Assembly: GCA_945869965.1 (NCBI GenBank)
Contig: CAMBRC010000044.1
Location: 1-35,240 of the forward strand
Length of the DNA stretch: 35,240 nt
Direction: 5' to 3'
Source of the DNA: Asaia bogorensis
GTDB taxonomy: Bacteria > Pseudomonadota > Alphaproteobacteria > Acetobacterales > Acetobacteraceae
Shown here: positions 1 to 8,341 of the stretch, piece by piece
Position numbering within the stretch: position 1 is the stretch's first letter
How the letters are laid out: the number at the start of each line of letters is the position of its first letter
Translations under genes and position numbers: made by a program
The notes under the pieces: model-generated
Database searches by the model: none
What the model was told of the DNA's origin: nothing
What the model saw: only the letters and a program-made list of their open reading frames with translations

Positions 1-74
1 AAGCGCCTTCGGCCAAGGGGGGGCGTCGAGGCCTTTCGCACGGCCTCGATGCCCCCCCTTGGCCGAAGGCGCTT
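1..74. repeat. Long near-perfect hairpin upstream of rsmB
   Basis: Arms 1-33 and 42-74 pair over 33 bases with a single G:T-type mismatch, around an 8-base loop at 34-41. The arm starts AAGCGCCTTCGGCCAAGG. No T-run follows on either strand, so a rho-independent terminator is less likely than an intergenic palindromic repeat or a strong transcript-processing structure. It is the first of four consecutive hairpins before rsmB. Confidence 0.75.
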
Positions 75-88
75 CAAACGAATGGGGT

Positions 89-154
89 CTGGGGCCGCCG
101 GCCCCAGTGGGGTGCAGGGGCAACGCCCCTGCCGGGTCCAGGGCAGAGCCCTGG
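89..154. repeat. Three consecutive GC-rich hairpins (REP-like block)
   Basis: Three perfect small inverted repeats lie in a row: CTGGGGCC/GGCCCCAG at 89-96 and 100-107, GCAGGGGC/GCCCCTGC at 114-121 and 125-132, and CCAGGGC/GCCCTGG at 138-144 and 148-154. Each has a 3-base loop. The last resembles a hairpin at the right end of the block at 25305-25420 (shared core GGGCAGAGCCC), so the two loci probably hold members of one intergenic repeat family. The block ends 22 bases before the rsmB start. Confidence 0.7.
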
Positions 155-176
155 TCTTACTGGAGCACCACCACCG

Positions 177-1472
177 ATGACCCCAGCTGCGCGGATAGCT
201 TCGGCGATTGAGTTGTTGTCGGCGGTTCAGGCGGCCGGGCGGAAGCCTGCGGATGCTGTTGCGAACGGGTTTTTTCGGGATCGGCGGTTTATTGGGTCGG
301 GCGATCGGCGGTCGGTATCGGATCGGGTTTGGGGGGTGATGCGGGCCAGGCGGCGGTTGGGGTGGTGGTTGGGGCGGATTGGGGCGGAGGTGACGCCCAG
401 GTTGTTGGTGGCGGCGAGTTTGTTGCTGGAGGGGTGGACGCTGGATGGGGTGAAGCAGTCGTTTGCCGGCGGGCAGTTTGGGCCGACGCATTTGACGGCG
501 GGGGAGGCGGCGGGGCTGCGGCGGTTGGAGGCGCAGGGGTTGGCGCATCCGGAGATGCCGGAGGGGGTGGCGCTGGAGGTGCCGGATTGGGTGGTGCCGT
601 TGTTGAGGGCGCGGTTTGGCGCGGCGGTTGGGGCCGAGATGGCGGCGATGGGGGAGGCGGCGCCGTTGGATTTGCGGGTGAATTTGTTGAAGGGGACGCG
701 GGAGGAGGCGGTGGCGGCGCTGTTGTCCGAGGGGATTGCGGCGGAGGTGACGGGGTTGTCGCCATGGGGGTTGCGGGTTGAGGGGCGGCGGTTGGTGACG
801 TCTGGGCCGGCGTTTCAGACGGGGTTGGTGGAGATCCAGGACGAGGGCAGCCAGTTGGTGGCGCTGATGGTTGGGGCGCTGCCTGGGATGCGGGTGGCGG
901 ATTGGTGCGCGGGGGCGGGGGGAAAGACGCTGGCGCTGGCGATGACGATGGCGAACAAGGGGGCGATTGTTGCGTGTGATGTGTCGGCGCCGCGGCTGGA
1001 GGGGGCGGTGCGGCGGCTGCGGCGGGCGGGGGTGCATAATGTGGAGCAGCACCTGATTGAGAGCGGGGATAAGTGGGCGAAGCGGCGGGCGGGGAGTTTT
1101 GACCGGGTGCTGGTGGATGCGCCGTGTACCGGGACGGGGACGTGGCGGCGGAATCCTGATGCGCGGTTGCGGCTGGTGGAGCAGGATTTGCGGGAATTGG
1201 TGGTGAAGCAGGCGGCGATTCTGGAGCGGGCTTCCGGGTTGGTTCGCAAGGGTGGGCGGCTGGTTTACGCGACGTGCTCGATTTTGGTGGAAGAGAACGA
1301 GGCGCAGGTGGCGGCGTTTTTGGCGGCGCATGCGGATTTTTCTGTTGTTCCGTTGGGGCGGGTTTGGACTGGTGAGGCGGATGTGCCTGGCGGGGGGGAT
1401 TTTCTGTCGTTGACGCCGTTGCGGCATGGGACGGACGGGTTTTTCACCGCGGTGCTGGAGCGGGCGGCGTGA
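177..1472 (+). CDS. rsmB: RsmB/NOP-family rRNA cytosine-C5 methyltransferase
   Basis: 431-residue SAM-dependent RNA methyltransferase of the RsmB/NOP2 family, expected to make 5-methylcytosine in 16S rRNA. The N-terminal part (about 1-140) fits the helical RNA-binding region of RsmB. The Rossmann methyltransferase domain holds the SAM-binding motif CAGAGGKT (residues 244-251). The motif IV DAPCTGTG places Cys317, and the motif VI YATCS places the nucleophile Cys367, so both cysteines needed by the m5C mechanism are present. The ATG at 177 has only a weak upstream TGGAG. The stop overlaps the GTG start of the next gene by four bases, which suggests translational coupling. The family is clear; the exact rRNA position (C967 in E. 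coli RsmB) is inferred. Confidence 0.9.
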   Translation: MTPAARIASAIELLSAVQAAGRKPADAVANGFFRDRRFIGSGDRRSVSDRVWGVMRARRRLGWWLGRIGAEVTPRLLVAASLLLEGWTLDGVKQSFAGGQFGPTHLTAGEAAGLRRLEAQGLAHPEMPEGVALEVPDWVVPLLRARFGAAVGAEMAAMGEAAPLDLRVNLLKGTREEAVAALLSEGIAAEVTGLSPWGLRVEGRRLVTSGPAFQTGLVEIQDEGSQLVALMVGALPGMRVADWCAGAGGKTLALAMTMANKGAIVACDVSAPRLEGAVRRLRRAGVHNVEQHLIESGDKWAKRRAGSFDRVLVDAPCTGTGTWRRNPDARLRLVEQDLRELVVKQAAILERASGLVRKGGRLVYATCSILVEENEAQVAAFLAAHADFSVVPLGRVWTGEADVPGGGDFLSLTPLRHGTDGFFTAVLERAA

Positions 1473-2032
1473 TCACCATTCGGCGGGCGCGGATTTCGGA
1501 TGCGGTGCCGATTGCGGCGGTGCATGTGGCGGCGTGGCGCAGTGCGTATCCGGGGATTTTGCCGGATGCTTATCTGGCGCGGCTGTCGGTGCCGCGGCAG
1601 GCCGGGCATTACGAGCGGGCGATCCGGGCGGGGATGGGGGTGCATGTCGCCACCGTGTCGGGGCTGGATTTGGGGCCGGAGGGCGGGCCGGCGCGGGTGG
1701 TTGGGTTTGCGACGAGTGGGCCGGCGCGGGCGCCGGCGGAGCATTTGGCGCAGGGTGAGATTGAGACGTTGTATGTGCTGGATGACTGGCGGGACCGGGG
1801 GATTGGACGGCGGTTGATGCGGGCGGCGGCGGGGCATTTGGCGGCGATTGGGTGCGCCAGCGCGTTTTTGTGGGTGCTGCGGGATAATCCGAGCCGATGG
1901 TTCTATGCGCGGCTGGGGGGCAAGCATTCGGCGGAGGCGCTGGTGGAGGTGGGGGGGCAGGCGGTGTTGCAGACGGCGTATGTGTGGTCGCCGCTGGAGA
2001 AGCTGGAACAGGCGACGCAGACGACGAATTGA
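1469..2032 (+). CDS. GNAT-family N-acetyltransferase
   Basis: 187-residue GCN5-related acetyltransferase that would transfer an acetyl group from acetyl-CoA to an amine. The beginning ITIRRARISDA is typical of GNAT proteins. The acetyl-CoA pyrophosphate-binding loop is seen as RDRGIGRRL, preceded by the strand EIETLYVLDDW. A following segment, AFLWVLRDNPSRWFYARLGG, matches the usual motif B region with its aromatic residues. The start is a GTG overlapping the rsmB stop, so the two are probably co-translated. Close to rsmB and guaA it might modify a ribosomal or translation protein, but the substrate cannot be told. Confidence 0.85.
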   Translation: MITIRRARISDAVPIAAVHVAAWRSAYPGILPDAYLARLSVPRQAGHYERAIRAGMGVHVATVSGLDLGPEGGPARVVGFATSGPARAPAEHLAQGEIETLYVLDDWRDRGIGRRLMRAAAGHLAAIGCASAFLWVLRDNPSRWFYARLGGKHSAEALVEVGGQAVLQTAYVWSPLEKLEQATQTTN

Positions 2033-2116
2033 GCGGGCCTTGCGGTGCGGCGGCGGTCGTGGTGCAAGGGCGTGCACTGGTAATTTTCCCAACTGGCAGC
2101 AGCAGGTTCTTCCCGC

Positions 2117-3673
2117 ATGACCGAGACCACCGACAGAATCCTGATCCTCGATTTCGGGAGCCAGGTGACGCAGCTGATCGCGCGGCGGCTGCGCGAGGCG
2201 GGGGTGTATTGCGAGATCTGGCCCTATAGCGCCTCGGCGGAGCGGATTGCGGGGTATCGGCCGCGGGCGATTATCTTGTCGGGTGGGCCGGCGAGTGTGC
2301 CGGATGGGGACTCGCCACGGGCGCCGCAGATGGTTTTTGAGTGCGGGGTGCCGGTTTTGGGCATCTGCTATGGGCAAATGACGATGTGCGCGCAGTTGGG
2401 CGGGGTGGTGGAGAGTTCGGACCATCGCGAGTTCGGGCGGGCGTTTGTGGATGTGAAGGAGGATTGCGCGCTGTTCCATGGGGTGTGGGCGGCCGGTGCG
2501 CGTGAGCAGGTTTGGATGAGCCATGGCGACCGGGTGACGCGGTTGCCGCCGGGATTCCGGCCAGTGGGGACGAGCGAGGGGGCGCCGTTTGCGGCTTTTG
2601 CCGATGATGCTAGGCGGTTTTATGGGCTGATGTTTCACCCGGAGGTGGTGCACACGCCGCATGGGGCGCAGTTGCTGGCGAATTTTGTGCTGAAGGTTGC
2701 GGGGTGTTCCGGGACGTGGACGATGGCGGGGTATCGGGACACGCAGATTGCCAAGATCCGGGCGCAGGTGGGGCAGGGGCGGGTGATTTGCGGGCTGTCG
2801 GGCGGGGTGGATTCGTCGGTGGCGGCGGTGTTGATCCATGAGGCGATCGGGGATCAGTTGACCTGCATCTATGTCGATCACGGGTTGATGCGGGCCGGGG
2901 AGTCCGAGGATGTGGTGCGGAGTTTTCGCGACCGGTTCAACATCAAGCTGGTGCATCGGGATGCCGGCGACTTGTTTTTCGGGGCGCTGGAGGGGGTGAC
3001 GGACCCCGAGGTGAAGCGCAAGACGATCGGGCGGCTGTTTATCGAGGTGTTCGAGGAGGAGGCGGCGAAGATCGGCGGGGCGGATTTCCTGGCGCAGGGG
3101 ACGCTGTATCCGGATGTCATCGAGAGCGTGAGTTTTACCGGCGGGCCGTCGGTGACGATCAAGAGCCATCATAACGTGGGGGGGCTGCCGGATCGGATGC
3201 GGATGCAGCTGGTGGAGCCGCTGCGCGAGTTGTTCAAGGACGAGGTTCGGGTGCTGGGGCGGGAGCTGGATATTCCCGAGGTGATTGTTGGGCGGCATCC
3301 GTTTCCGGGGCCAGGGCTGGCGATCCGTATTCCCGGCGCGGTGACGCGGGAGAAGGCGGATCTGCTGCGGCGGGTGGACGCCATTTACCTGGAGGAGATC
3401 CGCAACGCCGGGCTGTATGACGCGATCTGGCAGGCGTTTGCGGTGCTGTTGCCGGTGCGCACGGTGGGCGTGATGGGGGATGGGCGGACCTATGACATGG
3501 CCTGTGCGTTGCGGGCGGTGACCAGCACGGACGGGATGACGGCGGAGTTCTATCCGTTCGACATGGGGTTCCTGGGGCGGGTGGCGAACCGGATCGTCAA
3601 CGAGGTGCGGGGGGTGAACAGGGTGACCTATGACGTGACCAGCAAGCCGCCGGGGACGATTGAATGGGAGTGA
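2117..3673 (+). CDS. guaA: GMP synthase (glutamine-hydrolysing)
   Basis: 518-residue enzyme converting XMP, ATP and glutamine to GMP in the last step of guanine nucleotide synthesis. The N-terminal class I glutamine amidotransferase domain has the nucleophile Cys84 (in GICYGQM) and the partners His174 and Glu176 (MFHPE). The ATP-pyrophosphatase domain carries the P-loop SGGVDSS at 228-234. The C-terminal dimerisation/XMP-binding domain ends in PPGTIEWE, the canonical end of GuaA. Length is normal. An 84-base gap separates it from the GNAT gene. I see no purine riboswitch in that gap. The 3' end overlaps the start of the following secreted protein by 10 bases. Codons here are strongly G-ending. 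Confidence 0.97.
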   Translation: MTETTDRILILDFGSQVTQLIARRLREAGVYCEIWPYSASAERIAGYRPRAIILSGGPASVPDGDSPRAPQMVFECGVPVLGICYGQMTMCAQLGGVVESSDHREFGRAFVDVKEDCALFHGVWAAGAREQVWMSHGDRVTRLPPGFRPVGTSEGAPFAAFADDARRFYGLMFHPEVVHTPHGAQLLANFVLKVAGCSGTWTMAGYRDTQIAKIRAQVGQGRVICGLSGGVDSSVAAVLIHEAIGDQLTCIYVDHGLMRAGESEDVVRSFRDRFNIKLVHRDAGDLFFGALEGVTDPEVKRKTIGRLFIEVFEEEAAKIGGADFLAQGTLYPDVIESVSFTGGPSVTIKSHHNVGGLPDRMRMQLVEPLRELFKDEVRVLGRELDIPEVIVGRHPFPGPGLAIRIPGAVTREKADLLRRVDAIYLEEIRNAGLYDAIWQAFAVLLPVRTVGVMGDGRTYDMACALRAVTSTDGMTAEFYPFDMGFLGRVANRIVNEVRGVNRVTYDVTSKPPGTIEWE

Positions 3674-4671
3674 GGATTTTCGCCGCGTTGCTGTTGCTGA
3701 CGGTGTTTCCGGCGTTGGCGCAGGAGCGGTTGGCCGTTGGGCCGGGGCAGACGTTGCGGCTGCATGCGTCGCCGGGGCCGGAGCGGCCGGTGTCGGCGGT
3801 TTATGCGCTGGAGTTTGCGGCCGGCGACTGGATTGCGGTGACGGCGCCGGCGGCGTTGATCAGTGGTTCTTCGACGGAGCCAGGGATCACGCTGACCGGA
3901 CCCGAGGGGCCGCCGGTCGCTGATTTCGGGCGCCTGGTGCATCGCGTGGCCAGCGCCGGGGCGTATCGCCTGGCGGTGCGGAATTTTCATGCGCTGGCCG
4001 TGGCGCGCTATCCGGCGGGGCATCCGGTGGTTGAGCCGGGGATTTTGCCGAGCGCCGTGCGGGTGGCGGCGGGCGGGCTTGGCGCCGTGAGCATGGCGAT
4101 TGAGCCAATGGAGCCGCGCTATGACGACGTGCCGCCGCCCAGCGGTACGCCGGCGCGGCTGGCGGTGCAGGTTGGGGACGGGATGACCATCCACCTGTAT
4201 CGCCGCGATGCGCTGCGACAGATGGCGCTGTGGGCCGAAAATCCGGCCGGGCGGGTGGCGGCGTTGCTGGCGGGCACTGGGCCGATCGAGGCCGGGCTGG
4301 ATTTGCCGGCCTACCCGGCGGGGAATCATTCGGTTTCCTACGTGACGCGGCCGGAGCGGGTGCGCGGGGTGTGCTTCAACTTCCTGCGCTATATCGCGCG
4401 CTGGACGCAGGAGGAGGTGTATCCGTTCGACTCGTTGACCTATGTGGCGCTGGGGCTCAGCCGCGACGGGCGGTGGTTCGCGGTCGTGACGGGCACGACC
4501 ACACCTGCCGCGGTTCCCGGCCAGCCGGCGGCGGCGCGCGATGGCCGGTCCGCCAGCTATGAGGCGGCGCTGACCCGCCGGATCGCCGGCGATGCCAAGG
4601 CGCTGTCACCGGGTATCGCGGCGCTGGATGCCTTGGCGGCCAGCCTCACGTTACCCTGCGGCACGCCCTGA
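3664..4671 (+). CDS. Unknown exported protein following guaA
   Basis: 335-residue protein I do not recognise. It opens with a clear Sec signal peptide ([19 protein letters not shown], cleavage predicted near residue 19), so it is probably periplasmic. The mature part is rich in beta-type sequence with alternating hydrophobic residues, and has no obvious catalytic motif. Only two cysteines are seen in the mature chain (in GVCFNF and near the C-terminus in LPCGTP), which could pair. The ATG at 3664 lies inside the last codons of guaA with GGGGA upstream, so translation is likely coupled to guaA although the protein has no evident purine role. The G-ending codon style matches guaA. Confidence 0.7.
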   Translation: MGVRIFAALLLLTVFPALAQERLAVGPGQTLRLHASPGPERPVSAVYALEFAAGDWIAVTAPAALISGSSTEPGITLTGPEGPPVADFGRLVHRVASAGAYRLAVRNFHALAVARYPAGHPVVEPGILPSAVRVAAGGLGAVSMAIEPMEPRYDDVPPPSGTPARLAVQVGDGMTIHLYRRDALRQMALWAENPAGRVAALLAGTGPIEAGLDLPAYPAGNHSVSYVTRPERVRGVCFNFLRYIARWTQEEVYPFDSLTYVALGLSRDGRWFAVVTGTTTPAAVPGQPAAARDGRSASYEAALTRRIAGDAKALSPGIAALDALAASLTLPCGTP

Positions 4672-4677
4672 GCGGCA

Positions 4678-5250
4678 TCAAGCCGCGCGCCGGTGCCGCA
4701 GGCGAGCCACCCCCAGGCCTAGCACGCCCGCGGCCAGCAGCAGGGCACTGGCCGGTTCCGGGGTGCTGGTCGCGCCGAGGATGATCTCTTCCGGCGGCCT
4801 GGTGTCCAAGGTTAGCGTCTCGGTGTCGCCTTGGATGAAATACTGGTCGTCGCCGCCGAGCTGGGTGCCGGCGTCGATGATCATCCGCACCGTATAGGTA
4901 TCGCCGAGGCCAACCACAAAGGACGAGGCCAGCAGCAAGTTGACCTGGGTATAGCTGAGGCCGAACGAGGAGCTGGGGAAGCTGACCGAGTCAAGCAGGC
5001 TGAACCCCTCATCATACAGCGCCAGGGTGACGCCGACACTGATGCCGGCGCCGCGCTTCATCATGAAAATGCCGCCGCCGAAAGCGGTCTCGCCAGCCTG
5101 CGGGATGATGGTCCAGATTTTCTGGTCGCCGGCATCGAGGGTGAATACCCCGCCGGCCTGGCCGGTGGTGACATAGAAGGGTGCTGCCGGAGCGGCGGTG
5201 GCCACCACGAATGCCGTTGCCACGGTTGCGAGGGTGAGGCCGATGCGCAT
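4678..5250 (-). CDS. PEP-CTERM sorted protein, copy 1
   Basis: 190-residue secreted protein with a tripartite PEP-CTERM sorting signal at its end: the PEP triplet at about 164-166, a hydrophobic helix (ALLLAAGVLGLGVA) and a basic tail (RLRHRR). Such proteins are exported and then processed by an exosortase, whose gene is not in this window. An N-terminal signal peptide is visible (MRIGLTLATVATAFVVATAAPA). The start at 5250 is chosen because GGGAG stands just upstream; the frame stays open further to 5322 without a better site. The body resembles copy 2 (6455-7069): F-x-V-x-TGQ near the mature start, a GGG-F segment, LxLY and YFI-x-G. It is divergent from TPR copy 1. Function unknown. Confidence 0.85.
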   Translation of the reverse strand: MRIGLTLATVATAFVVATAAPAAPFYVTTGQAGGVFTLDAGDQKIWTIIPQAGETAFGGGIFMMKRGAGISVGVTLALYDEGFSLLDSVSFPSSSFGLSYTQVNLLLASSFVVGLGDTYTVRMIIDAGTQLGGDDQYFIQGDTETLTLDTRPPEEIILGATSTPEPASALLLAAGVLGLGVARLRHRRAA

Positions 5251-5523
5251 GATAACTCCCATTTTCAGCCGTTCGTCCGGGAGATGCGTCCAGGCCGGCC
5301 GGCAGTTAATAATCATTAACACTTATCACAAATTGACACCAATCGGGCAAGCGATTCCGAACGAACGTGAAAGATGCATATCTTATCATTGTGTATCATC
5401 AGGGATCGGAAACAATTTCTGGACCGGGGACGCGCGGCGGCGCATGTTCTCAATACGAAGCGTTCACGATGCCGGAAATACCCAGGTATATCCGGCGCCG
5501 CATCTTTCGGAGGAGCCGCGGTG
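5251..5523. promoter_or_regulatory. Divergent intergenic region between PEP-CTERM 1 and TPR 1
   Basis: This 273-base gap lies between two divergent genes and must hold promoters for both. It contains a markedly AT-rich stretch at about 5306-5400 in an otherwise GC-rich window, including a TTGACA at 5333-5338 on the plus strand. I could not find a convincing matched -10 for it. An SD-like GGAGGAG stands at 5509-5515 before the TPR start. Confidence 0.45.
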
Positions 5524-6465
5524 ATGCGCCGGGCTTGGATGGCGTTTGGATTTGCGTTGGCGCTCGGCCTTGGCGCCCCGCTGTGGGCGCAGGATGGCGC
5601 GGTGGCGTCGCGGGAACAGGCCCGGGCGGCGTGTCTCGCCGAAGGGAGTGCGCGGGACAAGATGGCGGCCTGTGCCGTGGCACTCGACCTCGGCGCCTGG
5701 ACGGCGGACGAGACGGCGATGTTGCTCGGCCACCAGGCGGCGGCGCTGGCGGCGGGCGGTGATGCGGCGGCGGCGATCGAGGTGGCTGGCCGGGCGCTGA
5801 CGCATAACCATGCCGAGCCGATGGCGCTGCTGGTGCGCGGTCTGCTGCGGGTGAACCAGCAGGAATTCGCCGGCGGGGTGCGCGACCTCACGGCGGCATT
5901 GCGCTTGCTGCCCGATCACCCCGATGCGGTGAATGCGCGCGCGGTGGCGTATGCGCGGCTGGGGCTTTGGGGACCGGCGCTGAATGACCTGGAGGCCGCG
6001 TTGCGCATGCGGCCGGACAATCCGATGCTGTTGCACAACCGTGCCAATGCCTTGCGCGACAGCGGCGCGGTGGAAGCGGCGCTGCGCGAATACGACCGGC
6101 TATTGTTGTTGCGCGGGCGCAGTGCCGCGGTGCTGAGCGACCGCTGCCTGGCTCGGCTGGTGCGCGGCGACCTGCGCGTGGCCGAGGCCGATTGCGAGGC
6201 AGCCCTCGTGCTGGCGCCCGGCGAGCCCGGGGTGATCGAGAACCGCGGGCTGGTGCAGTTGCGCTGGAACCGGCCGGACCAGGCGCTGGCCGATTTCGAC
6301 CGGGCGCTGTCGATCCGTCCGGACATGGCGTGGGCGATGTACGCGCGCGGGGTGCTGCGGCTGCGGCGCGGCGATCCCGCGCGCGGGGGTGCGGATATCC
6401 GCGCCGCGCGGGCGCTGGACCCGCGCGTGGCCGAGGACCTCGCGCGGTTCGGGATCAGGCCGTAA
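5524..6465 (+). CDS. Exported tetratricopeptide-repeat protein, copy 1
   Basis: 313-residue protein with a signal peptide (MRRAWMAFGFALALGLGAPLWAQ) followed by about six to seven TPR units. The repeats show the usual A-x-x-x-A and D-x-x-x-AL pattern, as in ALNDLEAALRMRPDNPMLLHNRANAL. TPRs mediate protein-protein contacts; the chain is probably periplasmic. Two cysteine pairs are conserved with the second copy: C37/C50, and the pair in DRCLARL...DC spaced 16 residues, which suggests structural disulfides. The ATG at 5524 is preceded by GGAGGAG at a good distance; a GTG at 5521 is also possible, and the frame is open upstream to 5374. It ends in RFGIRP, as does copy 2. The 3' end overlaps PEP-CTERM 2 by 11 bases, convergently. 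Confidence 0.85.
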   Translation: MRRAWMAFGFALALGLGAPLWAQDGAVASREQARAACLAEGSARDKMAACAVALDLGAWTADETAMLLGHQAAALAAGGDAAAAIEVAGRALTHNHAEPMALLVRGLLRVNQQEFAGGVRDLTAALRLLPDHPDAVNARAVAYARLGLWGPALNDLEAALRMRPDNPMLLHNRANALRDSGAVEAALREYDRLLLLRGRSAAVLSDRCLARLVRGDLRVAEADCEAALVLAPGEPGVIENRGLVQLRWNRPDQALADFDRALSIRPDMAWAMYARGVLRLRRGDPARGGADIRAARALDPRVAEDLARFGIRP

Positions 6466-7069
6466 CGCGGCGGCGGCGTATTGCGCCGAGTCCGGTCAGG
6501 GCAACGGCAAATATCAACATGCTGGCGGGCTCCGGCACCTGCGTATCCGGCGGTGTTTCGCCGTCCGGAGTCTGAATGGTGAAAGTGTCAAAGCCCTTGA
6601 TGAAATAGGCTCGGCTCTGCACGTCGTCCGCGATCGAGGTCAAGGCGAGGTGATACTGGTTGTTGGCCGACAGCGTGAACGGCGCCGCGAAATGCAGCGG
6701 GATCAGCGTAAAGCTTTGGGTGTTCTCCGCAGGGTTGGTGATCGGCGGCGCATACAGCGCATCGAACTGCGTATTCGTCAGATTGAGCTGGGCGACCTGG
6801 ACCCCCGTGGCGTCCATTCCTTGATACAGGGTCAGCACGAGGTTCGCGATCGTGTTTGGCCCTTCCTTCAAGGTGAAATTGCCGCCACCGAGGTCGAACG
6901 GCACGTTGCCGGTTGTGAAGTTCCACGAACTGGTGTGGTTGACGTCGATCTGCGTCTGGGCGTTCGACTGTCCGGTGAACACGAAAAACGTGTCGCCGCG
7001 TGCTGTGCCCGGGATTGCCGGAACAGCGCCCGCAATGAGCAACGCCACGACCTTGGTGCTTAAACGCAT
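6455..7069 (-). CDS. PEP-CTERM sorted protein, copy 2
   Basis: 204-residue secreted protein with a signal peptide (MRLSTKVVALLIAGAVPAI) and a C-terminal PEP-CTERM signal: VPEPAS at about 178-183, a hydrophobic helix and the basic end RRRR. The start at 7069 is supported by GGAGGAG six bases upstream; the frame is open to 7150 but lacks a better site. The body is related to copy 1, sharing F-x-V-x-TGQ, GGG-x-F, LTLY and YFI-x-G at matching places, and it differs by a longer central Asn/Thr-rich part. It is divergent from TPR copy 2 and convergent with TPR copy 1. It is probably anchored at or released from the cell surface; no biochemical function can be given. Confidence 0.85.
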   Translation of the reverse strand: MRLSTKVVALLIAGAVPAIPGTARGDTFFVFTGQSNAQTQIDVNHTSSWNFTTGNVPFDLGGGNFTLKEGPNTIANLVLTLYQGMDATGVQVAQLNLTNTQFDALYAPPITNPAENTQSFTLIPLHFAAPFTLSANNQYHLALTSIADDVQSRAYFIKGFDTFTIQTPDGETPPDTQVPEPASMLIFAVALTGLGAIRRRRVTA

Positions 7070-7400
7070 GTCTAACTCCTCCAACCAGTCACCGCACAAA
7101 CGTCTCAAATATGGCGCGGCTCGATAAATTTGATTGCGCATGATACGCATACCCGAAGGCGTGTCGCAAGCGTACTATCGTGACTATGTGTTGCGAAAAG
7201 GTGTCAAACCGCCATGTGCAATGGCATGTCGGCAGAACAGCGGAAATGTAATAATATATTGCTTGGGGAATTTTGCGCTTCGCGCGCCCCCTCATCAGGA
7301 TGACAGAGTGGCGGCCCCGCTCGGTGTGAGGCACAGTGAAATCGGTCGGTCGGCGATTCCGGGCGAGAACGACGGGTGCGATGTGGCGGTGAATGGGGTC
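7070..7400. promoter_or_regulatory. Divergent intergenic region between PEP-CTERM 2 and TPR 2
   Basis: This 331-base gap has no convincing gene, although the TPR 2 frame stays open through most of it. It is less GC-rich than its surroundings, with AT patches at about 7105-7135 and 7245-7280. It must hold the promoters of both divergent genes and occupies the same place as 5251-5523 in the first copy of the pair. I see no clear shared operator beyond general AT richness. Confidence 0.4.
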
Positions 7401-8330
7401 ATGCGCGGGCTGTTGCTGACCGTTCTCATGTCGATCGCCACGCCAGCGGCCGCGCAGGACGTTGACGCGACAGTTCAAGCACAACTGTGGGAAAGCTGCC
7501 TGCTCGGCGGGGCACCGTCATCGGTTGAACTTGCCTGCACCGCAGCGTTGGCTCTGCCAGATCTCAGCGAGCACGATACCGCCGCCGTGCTGGCACAGCG
7601 CGGCAACGCGCACGCCGTCATGGGTCAATGGGATCGCGCCGTGCCGGATTTGGCACGGGCGCTGGAACTTAACCACGAAGAGCCGACGGCGCTCCTGGCG
7701 CGCAGCATTGGCCTGCTTGATCGCGGTGACCCGGTCCGCGTCATCGTCGACCTTACCGCCTTTCTGCGCTGGTTGCCGGGGCATGCCGGCGCGTTGAACG
7801 CGCGCGCGATCGCCAACGTCCGTGCCGGCAGGCCCGTCGCGGCGGTTGCCGACTTCACCGAGGCGCTGCGCTTGTCGCCCAATCACCCGCTGCTGCTGCA
7901 CAATCGTGGCAACGCCCTGCGCGACCTCGGACGGACCGAGGCTGCAATCCGCGATTACAACCTTGCTGTGCAGTCAGGCGGTGCTTCCGCCCGGCTGCTC
8001 AGCGACCGTTGCCTTGCCCGGCTGTCACGGGGTGACCTCCTGTTGGCCGAGGTTGACTGTGACGCGGCTGCGACGATGGCTCCCGACGAACCTGGCCTGA
8101 TCGAGAACGCCGGCATTGTTGCGTTGAAGCAGAACCGCCAGGAAAAGGCGCTCGCCGCATTTGGTGGGGCCCTGGCGATCCGCCCGAACTTGCCTTGGTC
8201 GCTCTATGGCCGCGGAGTTTTACGCATCCGGCGCGGAGACGTGCCGAGTGGCTTGGCCGACATCCGTGAGGCACAATCACTCGCCCCGCGTGTCAGCGAC
8301 GATTTCGAGCGCTTCGGCATCCGGCCGTAG
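7401..8330 (+). CDS. Exported tetratricopeptide-repeat protein, copy 2
   Basis: 309-residue paralogue of the TPR protein at 5524-6465. A signal peptide (MRGLLLTVLMSIATPAAAQ) is followed by TPR units such as AVADFTEALRLSPNHPLLLH. Both cysteine pairs of copy 1 are kept with identical spacing: C33/C46 (13 apart), and the DRCLARLSRGDL...DC pair (16 apart). The C-terminus again ends in RFGIRP. The start at 7401 is chosen from the signal peptide; the Shine-Dalgarno sequence is weak and the frame is open upstream to 7134, so the start is less sure than in copy 1. With its divergent PEP-CTERM neighbour it forms the second copy of a duplicated unit. It may act in exopolysaccharide or surface-protein handling, but that is inference only. 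Confidence 0.82.
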   Translation: MRGLLLTVLMSIATPAAAQDVDATVQAQLWESCLLGGAPSSVELACTAALALPDLSEHDTAAVLAQRGNAHAVMGQWDRAVPDLARALELNHEEPTALLARSIGLLDRGDPVRVIVDLTAFLRWLPGHAGALNARAIANVRAGRPVAAVADFTEALRLSPNHPLLLHNRGNALRDLGRTEAAIRDYNLAVQSGGASARLLSDRCLARLSRGDLLLAEVDCDAAATMAPDEPGLIENAGIVALKQNRQEKALAAFGGALAIRPNLPWSLYGRGVLRIRRGDVPSGLADIREAQSLAPRVSDDFERFGIRP

Positions 8331-8341
8331 GCAAGGCCGGT

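Noticed and set aside
2033-2116. Possible purine riboswitch before guaA
   Set aside because: The gap is only 84 bases and I could not find the conserved loop and junction bases of a purine aptamer.
1265-3298. Minus-strand open frame of 677 codons opposite guaA and the GNAT gene
   Set aside because: Its translation is low-complexity Arg/Pro/His, and it lies opposite clear guaA motifs. It is a high-GC shadow.
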